The position numbers and the translations under genes were made by a program. From Nemania diffusa (lineage: Eukaryota > Ascomycota > Sordariomycetes > Xylariales > Xylariaceae), in NCBI GenBank assembly GCA_038501195.1, contig JBBPUQ010000002.1, positions 3,286,001 to 3,350,000 of the forward strand: 64,000 bases of DNA. The letters are read 5' to 3'. Positions within the stretch are counted from its first letter, which is position 1, and the number at the start of each line of letters is the position of its first letter. Of the stretch, positions 21,351 through 31,588 are shown piece by piece. The notes beneath the pieces were generated by a model that was given only the letters and a program-made list of their open reading frames with translations, was not told the DNA's origin and searched no databases.

Positions 21351-23084
21351 ATGGATGCACTCAAGTCTCTAGAACTGCTTGTACTGCCTCTGCTGTCGGT
21401 CTTGACACCGAAGACTGGTTTGCTGATTGGAGTGAGTACCCAGCATTCTTCGCCTGAAAGGCATTTCTGAAGTTAAGAAACAGCTTGCTCTCGCTATCAC
21501 CGCATATCGCTACTATATACACACGCAGCATCCGTTGTACAAGTTCCCAGGACCCCGATCGGCCGCATGGAGCAACGTGCTTCACTGTTACGATTACATC
21601 CGAGGTCGACAGCCGTTCAAGTTGCTTGAGCTGCACAACCAGTACGGAAGCGTTGTGCGGACGGCGCCAAACGATCTCTCCTTCAATACCGCAGGTGCAT
21701 TCCGAGATATTTACAACTTCCGGCCCGGCCATGAAACTTTCATCAAGAGCGACTGGTATGATGGGGGCGTCTTTGCAGACAAAGCTTATTCCATCGTGAG
21801 CGAGCGTGACCCCGGCAAGCATGGGCACATGCGGAAGTATCTCAGCCACGCCTTCTCGGACAAATCCCTGAAAGCGCAAGAGCCCCTTATCGATGAAGTT
21901 GTAAACACGTTTGTTTCTCAGCTTGGCGTGCATGGTTCGCAAAAGGGTGGCATCGACATTGTTGTCTGGTTTAACTTGGCCACTTTTGACATTATTGGCT
22001 CGCTGGCCTTTGGAGAGTCTTTCGGAGGGGTCAAGTCGGGTCAGTGCTCTAGACCTCATGCATCGCACTTATACTCATCATTCGTATAGGCAAGGTTCAT
22101 CCTTGGATTTCGCAAATCATCACGGCCATCGGGCAGAGTGCTTTGGCAGATGCCTTCAGGCGGTTTCCGGCATTCGCAGCCACATTCAAGTGGCTATTCC
22201 CAAGAGCAATTGAGAAAATGCTAGAAGACACAGCAAGCCACGAGAGCTATACCATGTCACTGATCGATAAGTATGGCTCCGAAGCTTCACGCACCCGTCA
22301 ATGAAATTCTAATACGTTAATGTAGGAGGCTGAGCAATCCATCCAGTCGCCCAGACTTCTTAACGCGTATGCTGGAAAACAGACCAGAAGATTTGACGGA
22401 TGTCCAGATCGCAGCCCATGCGTCTGACTTTGTAATTGCGGGCAGCGAAACGACGGCAACGACTTTGAGTTGCATTGTATACTATTTAACCAAGAACCCA
22501 TCAGTATATCAGAAAGCCACGCAAGAAATCCGGGACAGGTTTGAACGATTTGAGGACATTAACTCGATAGCAGCTCAACAACTCAAATACATTCATGCAT
22601 TAGCTCTTGAAGCGATGCGAATCTATCCGCCTTTGCCACTGGGCTTAACCCGAGTCGTTCCCAAAGGCGGGGATACCATCGACGGTCACTTCGTTGCAGA
22701 AGGGGTAAGTCTAGATCCATATTCTCCTTTTGTTTGAGCCGTCTAATTAGAAACAAGACAATCGTTTCGGTCAATCCCGTAGCAGCTTGTCTATCGGCCA
22801 AGAACTTTGATGCACCACTGGAGTTCAGACCAGAACGGTGGCTCGGAAAGAATCTGGTCGATGATCTCGAGGCCTCGCAGCCTTTCTCGATGGGACCTCG
22901 AGGATGCCTCGGACGGAATTTGGCATGGATTGAGCTGAGTCTGTTGCTCTCGAAAATCCTTTGGATGTACGATATCGAGCTTTTGAACACAGAAGTTGAT
23001 TGGCTAAGGGATTCCAAGATGGCGATGCTGTGGAAGAAGCCAAAGCTAATGATCAAGACTACTCGCAGGCAAGTTATTACATAA
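21351..23084 (+). CDS. Cytochrome P450, CYP65-like, paralogue of the 16.5-18.3 kb P450
   Basis: Fourth cluster P450. Exons are 21351-21431, 21484-22039, 22090-22270, 22326-22704 and 22758-23084; introns of 52, 50, 55 and 53 nt give 507 aa. It has an N-terminal membrane segment (about residues 5-27), the HPLYKFPGPR entry block, RTAPNDLSF, an I-helix VIAGSETTATT, a K-helix LEAMRIYPP, an FRPERW segment and the haem loop FSMGPRGCLGRNLAWIEL with Cys near 449. The fourth intron uses the AG at 22,756-22,757 (AAACAAG); the nearer AG at 22,749-22,750 would break the frame. First-exon length (81 nt, phase 0) and the intron at EG|T match the paralogue, which argues for origin by local duplication. It is probably a ring hydroxylase or epoxidase of the same pathway. 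Confidence 0.9.
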
Positions 23085-23361
23085 ATAAAATTCCGTATAT
23101 AGTCTACTAGTCGCGTGGCCTTTTTTTTCTCCCTTGCTTCATTGATAACTACATTCAAGAGAAGTAGCCTCTGCTAGTCCCTAATCCCACGATGTTTCAA
23201 TTCCTCTAGCCAAGTCCTATTTGGTCCTCATCCCTTCCACTCTTGCATATAACGTAAGCTGAATTATTTAACTCTTAATTAAGACTTTTGAAAACCTAGT
23301 CCGTAGGTATTTAAAAACTTTGATAAGCTTTTGTTATAAAATTATTTCTTCCAACAATAAT

Positions 23362-24255
23362 CTACCTAAAGTCTGCCGTAGCTTGCTGCTTTTTGGTCAA
23401 GTCAGTGTTCCGCCAGCCAAACCAGACCGGCCGAAGATCAGCCAACTTCTCCTCCATTTCAGTGTAGTGTTCTCCCAATGTCAGAATTATGCGACCATTC
23501 CACTTGCCTTCCAGGTCCAGCATATTCTCCTTGCCGTAAGTCTCAACCATCCGTGGCTGACGGGCCACAGCAGAATACACCACTGCCAGGCCCACCATGT
23601 GAGCAGAACTGACGGGCAGTCCGGCTGCCATGAGCGGCCCAGCAATATCCATAGGTAGCAGCTTCGTGATGGTCGCTGCCGGCGCAACCCCATTAATGGA
23701 GATATCGAATCGGGGGAGTGTCGAACGCAGAGAACGAATGAGGCCGACCAAGCCCAACTTGATAGCACTATACACCGGCAAGTTCTGTTCGGGCGCATAT
23801 CCAGTTGCACTCGCTGTGATCACAATGGAGCCACCCTTCCCTTGCTTTCGCATGTAGCTAACCGCCAGCTTGGTAAATAAGACGGTACCTTTGAAATTCA
23901 CGTCTACCACCGAAAATCCCGGCTCCTTCAGCTCGCCCTGCTCGTCAAAGGTATCCTCGAAGTATGGCTGTTCCTCGGAGACGCCAGCGTTTGCCACGGC
24001 AATGTCGACATGGCCTATTTGGGCAAATGCAGCTTTGAGTTCTGCCCAAGATGTGATGTCTGTCCGAATGAAAGTCGAATCTTTAGGCGCTTCGCCATCG
24101 TCGGGAGGGTTGAGGTCAAGCAGGAAGGTTTTGGCTCCCGCTCTAGCAAAGATCTTTGCAGCGGCAAGCCCAATACCGAAGGCTCCGCCGCTAATAACAG
24201 CCACTTTGCCGTCGAGGGAAGGAATGTCTTCTTCTTTGATGCTGAAAGAGGTCAT
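23362..24255 (-). CDS. Short-chain dehydrogenase/reductase (15-hydroxyprostaglandin dehydrogenase-like)
   Basis: NAD(P)-dependent oxidoreductase; expected role is alcohol-to-ketone oxidation (or the reverse) on the terpenoid. Intronless, 297 aa. The nucleotide-binding motif is SGGAFGIG (residues 22-29), then NAGVS (89-93) and the catalytic triad S149, Y162 (PVYSAIK) and K166. An Asp at the end of beta-2 (LLDLN) favours NAD(H). There is no signal or membrane segment. It is convergent with the preceding P450 (277 bp between stops) and tandem on the minus strand with the FAD-linked oxidoreductase upstream. Confidence 0.88.
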   Translation of the reverse strand: MTSFSIKEEDIPSLDGKVAVISGGAFGIGLAAAKIFARAGAKTFLLDLNPPDDGEAPKDSTFIRTDITSWAELKAAFAQIGHVDIAVANAGVSEEQPYFEDTFDEQGELKEPGFSVVDVNFKGTVLFTKLAVSYMRKQGKGGSIVITASATGYAPEQNLPVYSAIKLGLVGLIRSLRSTLPRFDISINGVAPAATITKLLPMDIAGPLMAAGLPVSSAHMVGLAVVYSAVARQPRMVETYGKENMLDLEGKWNGRIILTLGEHYTEMEEKLADLRPVWFGWRNTDLTKKQQATADFR

Positions 24256-24757
24256 AGTAGCTCTTGGTGGGTTGAACTAACACGTGGTGACACCTAAATG
24301 TATGCAAGTCGAGCGGTAAAACTATAGGTACTAACAGCTATCGGGCAATCATGGTGGTATTCTTTAATTTTCATAAGCACTGTAATGGATTTATACAACT
24401 CGAATTGTGCCCAGATAGGCAAAATGCCGAAACAATGAAGAAAGTCCTAAAACGGGATACGACATAGCTCAATTCAGTATGCCTCCCTTTGCTAGTTTAA
24501 AAGAGAAAATAACTTTATTTGAGCTATGAATTTATTTTATAATTCAAACGAGTTATTTTTGAAGTTCAATTTCAATAAAGCGTTTGAATTGCTTCTCGAA
24601 GCCTTCTATATTCTATATTCTATAATTTCTAAATGTTGCTATTAAGCGAACTACATTAATATGAAAGAAAGTAACCACGTGCCACGATAACCGTATATGT
24701 CGACGAGCTGTCTAACTTCGCGCCAGCGGCAGCCCTAGAGAGCCCATCCTGACGCTT
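24256..24757. other. Intergenic, AT-rich
   Basis: Promoter side of the SDR gene and 3' side of the FAD oxidoreductase. Positions 24,495-24,655 are AT-rich, with a short tandem TTCTATA repeat at about 24,605-24,625. CACGTG occurs at 24,281-24,286 and 24,676-24,681. No gene was seen. Confidence 0.4.
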
Positions 24758-26463
24758 TTATGCTGGAGCGTTGATGAGCTTGAAGCCGCCGGGCGTCAAG
24801 GTTTGGAAGACCTGGCCTGGATCGTAGCTCTTCGCAATCTTCCGTAGTTTCGGCAAGGCTGTTCCGTTCGAGAACTTCTGGAAGACGTCTTTGGTCTGGG
24901 TGGGTGCACCATCGTTTAGGTAGACAAAATCATAGTAAAGGCCTGCCTTCTTAGCCCGGCTGTCGAGTTCATCGATCATGTCTTGGAAGAACTTGTAGAT
25001 TATTTCATCATCCTTAGCATCGGCCCAGTTACCGCCGTACAGAACAGCTAGTAAGAAAGTTAGTTCATGAGCCAGGTCATTGTAGACATAGTCGCAAGAT
25101 GCTTACCCAGAACACCGTTACCGAGTGGATCGTAGAGCCCCATCGGATCGCCACCCAACGCTTTTGCGGTTTTGATCATACCAGGGGTAAAAAGCTGATA
25201 GGTATTGGTGACACTGAGATCTACAGTGTTCTTAATATGCGGGTTTGCTGCAATCACGTCGAAGAAAGTTTGGTTGACCAAGTACACTGCCTCAGCGCTA
25301 GAAGCCAAAGCAGTGGACGAAAAAATCTGTCTCCGGTTTCCTATTCCAAAATTCACGGGATTCGTGTCGTTCTCAAGGCCCAAAATTGTCTTTGCAACAC
25401 GGAAGTCCTGGAATGTAGAAGGTATGTCGGTGAAGTTCTTGAGCGCAGCAGGTGCCGGATCATCGCCTCTGTGCATATAGATACTATAGCCAGATATCTC
25501 GCCAGTGGTCACGTTGTACAGGATCGAGGGATCTGAGTGAGCTGCAGGATCGCTGGAACCACCGGACGCAAGAGCATAGCTTGCGAATGCGTTAACCAAG
25601 GGATCCAAACCCGAGGCGTCGTAGACAGCGCTACCACCCCACATGTACGGGACCGAGAAGGTTGTCATATCGAAACGTGTAACAATGCCGAAGTTAAAAG
25701 CACCGCCCTTCAAAGCCCAGAACAAGTCCGTGTTCTTTTGCGCATTTGCCTCGCATATAGTGCCGTTGGCGAGCACAACTTCGTAATTGACAACATTGTT
25801 TGCTCCCCAACCGTGGTCTTGCTCAATTAGTCCAATTTCTAATGGAGGTGACGGATCGTTAACATACCGCTGCTGAAATAAGAGATACCGCCACCAAGCA
25901 AAAGGCCAGACACTCCGACCGGTCCAAAACGTCCACCAGCAACAGCAAGACTGTCTTTAACAAGTACTTGGTAAACGTCTAGCCAGCGGTTTCCGGCGCC
26001 AATCTGGATAATAGATTTGGAGTCGTCTGCGTACTGCACGCTGTTCAGGCTGGTAGTAACCATGAGCACACCATGGCTGATGTCAGCAGCGCCAGGGATG
26101 GGCATATGCCCCTGCGTGCGAACAGCAAAGGTCTGCTTCGCCTTACGAAGGATAGCCAGGCCGCCAGCTACTTCCTTGGCTGAAGTCGGAGCAAAAATAC
26201 ACGTAGGTGTTGTTTGACAAGTCTGAGACCAAGGCTCTACATCGCAAGTGTTAGCCGCCTTTCCTAGCATACATAAGCGAGAGGAGATCATTACCAATCA
26301 CATTTTCGGCAAAGACTGAAGATCCAGGATGAATGACACTCTTAGGGTAGCTCTGTGACAACTGACTGCATGCATTCGAGCGACTGTGCAGAACGCTGGC
26401 CGCAAGACCCTGGCTCAGGTGAAGAGAGAGCGAAAGGGCCAAAAAAGACGAAGGGTAAAACAT
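24758..26463 (-). CDS. FAD-linked oxidoreductase, berberine-bridge-enzyme family, secreted or ER-routed
   Basis: VAO-superfamily oxidase using covalently bound FAD, a frequent tailoring oxidase in fungal clusters. Minus-strand exons are 26463-26295, 26236-25868, 25817-25107 and 25047-24758; introns of 58, 50 and 59 nt give 512 aa. An N-terminal signal peptide (residues 1 to about 21, hydrophobic then ALAAS-like) is evident. The FAD_binding_4 domain follows, with TQGHMPI carrying the FAD-linking His (H100). The position that is Cys in bicovalent enzymes reads [11 protein letters not shown] here, so attachment should be through His only. Splicing restores [19 protein letters not shown]. The BBE C-terminal segment ([10 protein letters not shown]) is intact. 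Several Asn-x-Ser/Thr sites fit secretory passage. Alcohol oxidation or dehydrogenation is inferred. Confidence 0.88.
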
Positions 26464-27406
26464 AATGAATATTTAAAATGATACTGAAGCCGAAATTGGA
26501 ACTCACGATATCAACCAGAAAAGGTGCTACACAACTGCCAGGCCGGCATCTTTATGTACCTACTCAATGACTCGCTTCTTCCCGGGTATAGGACTTTCAG
26601 CCGCGTGTAGCATTGTTAGTCGCAGCTCCATATCGTCCAACATCGACGTTAAAGATAACAAACCAACACCACCACCACCACCACCACCAACAACAACAAC
26701 AGTTAGTCACAGCTGCGCCTTGTGGCGTACTACTAAGATACTATTTGGATTTTCGTCATGTGCCTTGGGCGGCGACGGGGGGGAAGGCAGGTGGCATGAC
26801 TTGGGAGACGAGTAATCCCAGCCAGCCCTCAGCTATTCAAACAGATTCGAATCCCAGCTGAATCCTGTGTTATTAAAAATAGGATGGACATTTCCGGTAT
26901 TGTATTTTTGTGAGGGCGCGTCACGTAAGAGAGTACGCGATTACCGATAACAAGAATAAGCTAGTACACTCTCTAGGAGGGAGCTCCTAGACCTGGATTC
27001 ATAAAATGCTAAAAGTAAGTTTCTAAATATATAAAAGGGAATAAAAAGAAGCTATTTATGAGGGTAAGCAGTTAGTAAGCGTAAGCAGGTGGACTACAAA
27101 TAGACTCACCTCTCCGCGGCAGAGCGCACGACCCGACCTCGGAAATCTACCTATTTAGGAGGTTTTCCAGTTGAGTCTGCAATTGCATACGGTTTTCAGT
27201 CTGACACATCAAAACAGCAGGTTATTGACCGGGCGCTAACTTAGACGGAAATTAGACAGAACACCAGAGTTTCTGAACTCTGGCATTTTCCGACGATATG
27301 CCGCCTTGAGGAATGAGATAATGCTTTCTCACAGTTACTAAATGTTATTATAAGCGAGGTGTAGTCCTTCGAACCTGATGAGTGGTACTATACAGGCACG
27401 TGCGAC
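26464..27406. promoter_or_regulatory. Divergent promoter, FAD oxidoreductase / sesquiterpene synthase
   Basis: 943 bp between two divergently transcribed cluster genes. It contains the CAC/CAA trinucleotide tract (26,662-26,702) and a moderately AT-rich segment (26,865-27,060). A CACGTG palindrome (27,397-27,402) lies immediately before the synthase ATG. A shared control region is inferred. Confidence 0.5.
26662..26702. repeat. (CAC)n/(CAA)n microsatellite
   Basis: About eight CAC units pass directly into about four CAA units. It lies in the divergent promoter between FAD oxidoreductase and synthase genes. It reads as His/Gln in one frame, but no gene supports translation. Confidence 0.8.
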
Positions 27407-28517
27407 ATGGCTACCATGATAGAGACTACTTCTTTTCCGGCCCAAGCATTCGTGCAGGCCAAAGGGATAATCGAGCCCAGAAATGGCACAACGGTTATCC
27501 CTCCTCCTACTCGGTGGTCGTATCTTTGCCATCCGCGACTGAAGGAGGTACAGGACGAAGTTGATGGATATTTCCTGGAGAACTGGAAGTTTCCAAGCTT
27601 CAAGGCTGTTCGCACCTTCTTGGACGCCAAGTTCTCCGAGGTGACTTGTCTTTACTTCCCTCTCGCACTGGACGACCGCATCCACTTCGCCTGTCGATTA
27701 CTGACAGTGCTCTTCCTCATCGACGGTGAGTGCAGAAGAACTTGGGGGCGAAAGTACTTAGGTAGCCTTTACTGACGGCGTTAGATGTTCTTGAGCACAT
27801 GTCCTTCGCGGAAGGAGAAGCCTACAACAACAAATTGATCCCGATATCGCGTGGAGACGTGCTCCCAGACCGAACCAAACCAGAAGAGTTCATTCTCTAT
27901 GACCTCTGGGAGAGCATGCGTGCCCATGACAAGGAACTGGCCGACGAAGTTCTCGAACCGACCTTTGTGTTCATGCGCGCGCAGACAGATCGAGCGCGTT
28001 TGACCATCCAAGAACTGGGACACTATCTCGAGTACCGTGAGAAGGATGTAGGCAAGGCGTATGTTCTCGCCCAGGAACCCGAGCTCGTGATGCTGACTGT
28101 TCGCCTAGGTTGCTTTCGGCACTGATGAGATTCTCGATGGGACTTAGACTCAGTGCAGATGAGCTTCAGGGCATGAAAGTCCTTGAAGGCAACTGTGCCA
28201 AGCAGCTTTCTGTAGTCAACGACATATACAGTTATGAGAAGGAGGAGGAGGCGTCCAGGACCGGGCATAAGGAGGGTGCCTTCCTTTGCTCAGCTGTAAA
28301 AGTTCTGGCAGAGGAGACCAAGCTGGGGATACCCGCAACGAAGCGCGTGCTTTGGTCCATGACCCGGGAGTGGGAGACTGTGCATGACGAAATCGTGGCA
28401 GAGAAAATCGCTTCTCCAGCCGGCTGCTCCGAAGCTGCTAAGGCGTATATGAAGGGCTTAGAGTACCAGATGAGCGGCAACGAGCAGTGGAGTAAGACCA
28501 CGCGTCGGTATAACTAG
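27407..28517 (+). CDS. Aristolochene synthase-type sesquiterpene cyclase
   Basis: Class I terpene synthase expected to turn farnesyl diphosphate into a bicyclic eremophilane hydrocarbon such as (+)-aristolochene in the cytosol. Exons are 27407-27725, 27785-28058 and 28109-28517 (introns 59 and 50 nt), giving 333 aa. The metal-binding Asp-rich motif is DDVLE (residues 106-110), created across the first splice. The NSE triad is NDIYSYEKE with N235, S239 and E243. The C-terminal RY pair is R331-Y332. Blocks such as MRAHDKELADE, FMRAQTDRARLT and EYREKDVGKALLSALMRF are recognisably those of fungal aristolochene synthases rather than trichodiene or pentalenene synthases. Length is about that of known enzymes (near 320 aa). 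This is the committed step that defines the cluster. A closely related eremophilene-type product cannot be excluded. Confidence 0.92.
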
Positions 28518-29486
28518 ATGTATAGACTCAGCAAGAGCCCTTGCCTGCAAAGGTATAGAACAGAGAGAGAAGCGATGAAAAAAAGGATTGAGAAAAGCTG
28601 TCAACTCTCTCAAGGTGCTTTTCGGTACAGTTGTGGGAAGGGCCCTTGGGGACTTCCTCCAAGCCACCGAAATATGCACAAGAGAGTGGTCACTTTCCAA
28701 CGAACCAGAACTATGAAAACAAAAGAGACGAGAAAAAGGCACCCACACAAAACGGAAGACAATACAGAAAGAGAATGTATTATTAAAAGATTTCTATAAA
28801 CGTAGAGTAGTTTACATATCACGCCTTAGCCCACAGGGCTCCGTGCGTGTAATGAGAGACAAAAAAATAGAAGCATAACAAACGTTGGATAGATTGAGGT
28901 CAGGTCAGATGCCCCAAGAATTGTGTCAGTTAGGGTTGAAATTTAGTGGCTTAGTAATTAAGACTAATTTAGTATTTTATTAAGCTAGTATTAAACTAAG
29001 CTAATTTTAATATTTAATAGTATTATGAACAAACCGAATGCGCACCGGATGTTCAACTGTCAGATAATACTAGTATAACCACTCTATACCATATGCCAAC
29101 AAGTATTAAACTGAATCAGCATTATTAAATTTCATACTGAACAGGCTAGGTAACCTATTCAATAAAGTGGGACATCACATGAGTAGCTTGTTTAGGAAAG
29201 AACCCAAGTCACTTGTGAGCTGACTGCTTTGGGCATACGTAGTACTGGATCTGTTATGTTTGGCTTGCAGCCGTCGGGCGTGTACCCTATTTGGTAAAAA
29301 ACCTGAACCAACAATAGTGCACAATGCTCTGTAGGAAAGTACTAAGGTGTCTGCTGCCGCCCTCCATATGAGACGCCGTCCACCTTCTCGCGTTCTATTC
29401 TACTTTCTAGCGTACTCCACCTTCTCCACCACACCCACTTGCTAAAGTCAATCTAGCAGCTTTCCACCATCGTCGCAATCACCACA
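28518..29486. other. Intergenic with AT-rich segment and repeat copy
   Basis: Spacer between the synthase and the tandem SDR gene. Positions 28,935-29,030 are AT-rich (TTAGTAATTAAG style), and 29,026-29,100 is one copy of a dispersed repeat whose sister lies at 31,041-31,110. A CT-rich SDR promoter follows (29,350-29,450). No gene was seen. Confidence 0.5.
29026..29100. repeat. Dispersed repeat, copy 1
   Basis: About 70 bp beginning TGAACAAACCGAATGCGCAC is nearly identical to 31,041-31,110. Differences in the first 60 bp are three transitions and one transversion. The two copies bracket the SDR gene in direct orientation 2.0 kb apart. Class unknown: a transposon or LTR fragment, or a duplicated spacer. 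Confidence 0.7.
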
Positions 29487-30564
29487 ATGGCCAACCCGCT
29501 CATCAGTAATCACCATGGCAAGAATGGCAAGTACACTCAGGCCTTCTTGGAGCAGAATGGGCCCGGAGACGCTCGACCTACAGCTTTTGACATTCTCAAG
29601 GACAACGACCGGATCGGCACCATGAAGGACAAGGTGAGCATCGCTGCTGCTGCTGCTGAAAACCAGAACTAGACCTGACCAGAACCAGGTCTTTCTTCTC
29701 ACCGGATCCTCTGGAGGCATCGGCATTGAAACCGGTCGTGCGCTCGCCGCAACTGGTGGTAAAGTGTTTTTGGGCGTTCGTGACTTGGACAAGGGAAAGC
29801 AAGCTCTGGCAGATATCCTTGAACCTGGTCGTGTGGAGCTACTTGAGCTAGACATCGGCTCCATGGAAAGCGTCCGCGCTGCGGCTAAGACCTTTCTGTC
29901 CAAGTCCACCCAGCTCAATGTCCTGGTCAACAATGCGGGGATCATGGCGTGCCCACAGGCGAAGACGGTGGATGGCTTCGAGTCGCAGTTCGCAATCAAC
30001 TATCTCGGCCACTTCCTTCTCTACAAGCTACTTGAGCAGACGCTCTTGTCCAGTTCCACGCCCGAGTTCCACTCCCGCGTCGTCAACGTCTCTTCCGCTG
30101 GCCATCACATGAGCTCCGTTGTCCTCGACAACATTAACCTCGACGGCGAGTACGAGTCATGGAAGGCATACGGCAATGCCAAGACGGCATGTATTTGGAT
30201 GACGAACGAGATCGAGCGCCGATGGGGCTCCAAGGGCCTGCACGGCCTCTCGTTAATGCCCGGCGGCATTGCCACAGGCCTACAGCGCCACGTCGACCCG
30301 GAAACGTTAAAGCAGTGGGGTTCGAGTGAGCCCTCGAGAAAGTATGGCAAAAGCCCGGCTCAGGGCGCTGCCACTACCATGACGGCTGCACTCGGTAAGG
30401 AGTGGGAAGGCAAGGGTGGTGTCTATCTGGAGGACTGCCAAGAGGCTGGCCCGATCCCCGAGGGTGGTACACTTGCTGTCGGTGTTGCACCACACGCTTT
30501 TGATCCCGAGGGCGAGAAGAAGTTGTGGGCCTTGTCTCTCCAACTGTTGAACTTGTCCGAATAG
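29487..30564 (+). CDS. Short-chain dehydrogenase/reductase (retinol-dehydrogenase/WWOX-like), next to the synthase
   Basis: NADP-type SDR probably acting on a hydroxyl or keto group of the eremophilane skeleton. Exons are 29487-29633 and 29689-30564 with a 55-nt intron, giving 340 aa. The cofactor motif is TGSSGGIG (residues 54-61), with VFLGVRDL after beta-2 (Arg suits NADP), NNAGIMA, and the catalytic S185, Y210 (KAYGNAK) and K214. An NAKTACIWMTNEIERRWG block is typical of this fungal subgroup. A 49-residue N-terminal extension precedes the Rossmann fold. An SDR beside the aristolochene synthase also occurs in PR-toxin-type clusters (from memory), which supports inclusion at the right edge. 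The intron contains a GCT trinucleotide run (29,643-29,657). Confidence 0.88.
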
Positions 30565-31588
30565 GGCGCAGGAGGCACATGTATCAGCGAAGTCTTGAGA
30601 TTGATCGAGTTGAGAACAAAGCTGTTGTAGCACCGGATGAAGAGAAGAGAACAGGAAGATACAGTATTGGCTTTGTGTAATGTTAATGCACGTATTCAAA
30701 TACAGGCGAGGCTGATGATAAGCACCTCCGTGTTTAGAGTGCCACGTTTTCTAGTTCTGTTTTAGCGTACGTGGATCTGTTTCGCCTCTATATCGTAGTA
30801 CTTGCGATAACTGCATTAGAGAAACACCTAACTTAAAGTATGCAATATTAATAACTTGGTTTAATAATTTTGCTATTTTTAAAGTTGATACTGGCAGGTC
30901 AGTTATATTGCTTGATAATAGGTAATACATCTCTTGTCCGTCGGGACACTACATCCTTAGCTCAGTCGTAATATAATCGAATCACTACCTTCGGGCGAAT
31001 GCTATTAGTTATACCAGTTATGACGAAGGTAAACCTACTGTGAACAACCCGAATGCGCACTGGATGTTCAACTGTCGGATAATACTGGTATAACCACACT
31101 ACATGCTAACACCTACCTTAGTAGATGCTAGGCTCTCGATAAATTACTAGACCTAAACGCGACTCAAAAATTGCATAGTGGCCTCGAGAATAGGGCAAAG
31201 ATGAAGGTACCTACTACCTAGGTATATTTACTGCTTCGGTATATCTATGGAATTGGATAAAGGTATGACGCATAAAGGTCGCCTCGGCTCTCTGAAGGAC
31301 AGGCACGTATTCTAATGCTTTCACCTGAACTCTTGAACGAGGATTTATAAGTAGTGACCAATGTTCCTCGGCTCAGGGAGTTATGTGGGAAACCTTTTAG
31401 TCTTGGCTAATTGATAATTCAATGACACTCCCAGTCTGGTATTGGGCCGTAACGCCTTTCCTCGCAGAAATACAAAGCCAGGTACAACGCTTCCAAAATA
31501 TATACGCCCACGTCTGTAAATCATACAAAAAGGGGCCCAACACGACGTCGTCTCTCCCTTCTCGTTACACTTGATTTGTGTTATACAG
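30565..31588. other. Intergenic; right boundary of the terpenoid cluster
   Basis: About 1 kb between the last cluster gene and the 3' end of GOS1. It contains the second repeat copy (31,041-31,110) and an 11-bp inverted pair (31,008-31,018 and 31,084-31,094). It also has a moderately AT-rich stretch (30,820-30,920) and TACCTAGGTA near 31,214. No gene was seen. Confidence 0.45.
31008..31110. repeat. Dispersed repeat, copy 2, with internal inverted pair
   Basis: Positions 31,041-31,110 repeat 29,026-29,100. In addition GTTATACCAGT at 31,008-31,018 is the exact reverse complement of ACTGGTATAAC at 31,084-31,094, so this copy can form a hairpin of about 87 nt. Copy 1 lacks the left arm. This looks like a small MITE end or remnant. 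Confidence 0.6.

Noticed and set aside
26833..26860. GATTCGAATCCC resembling a tRNA T-loop
   Set aside because: No acceptor, D-arm or anticodon stem can be folded around it, so it is not a tRNA gene.
27397..27402. CACGTG boxes near several cluster promoters (21,062; 24,281; 24,676; 27,397)
   Set aside because: CACGTG also occurs outside the cluster at about the rate expected for a 6-mer in 64 kb, so no enrichment can be claimed.
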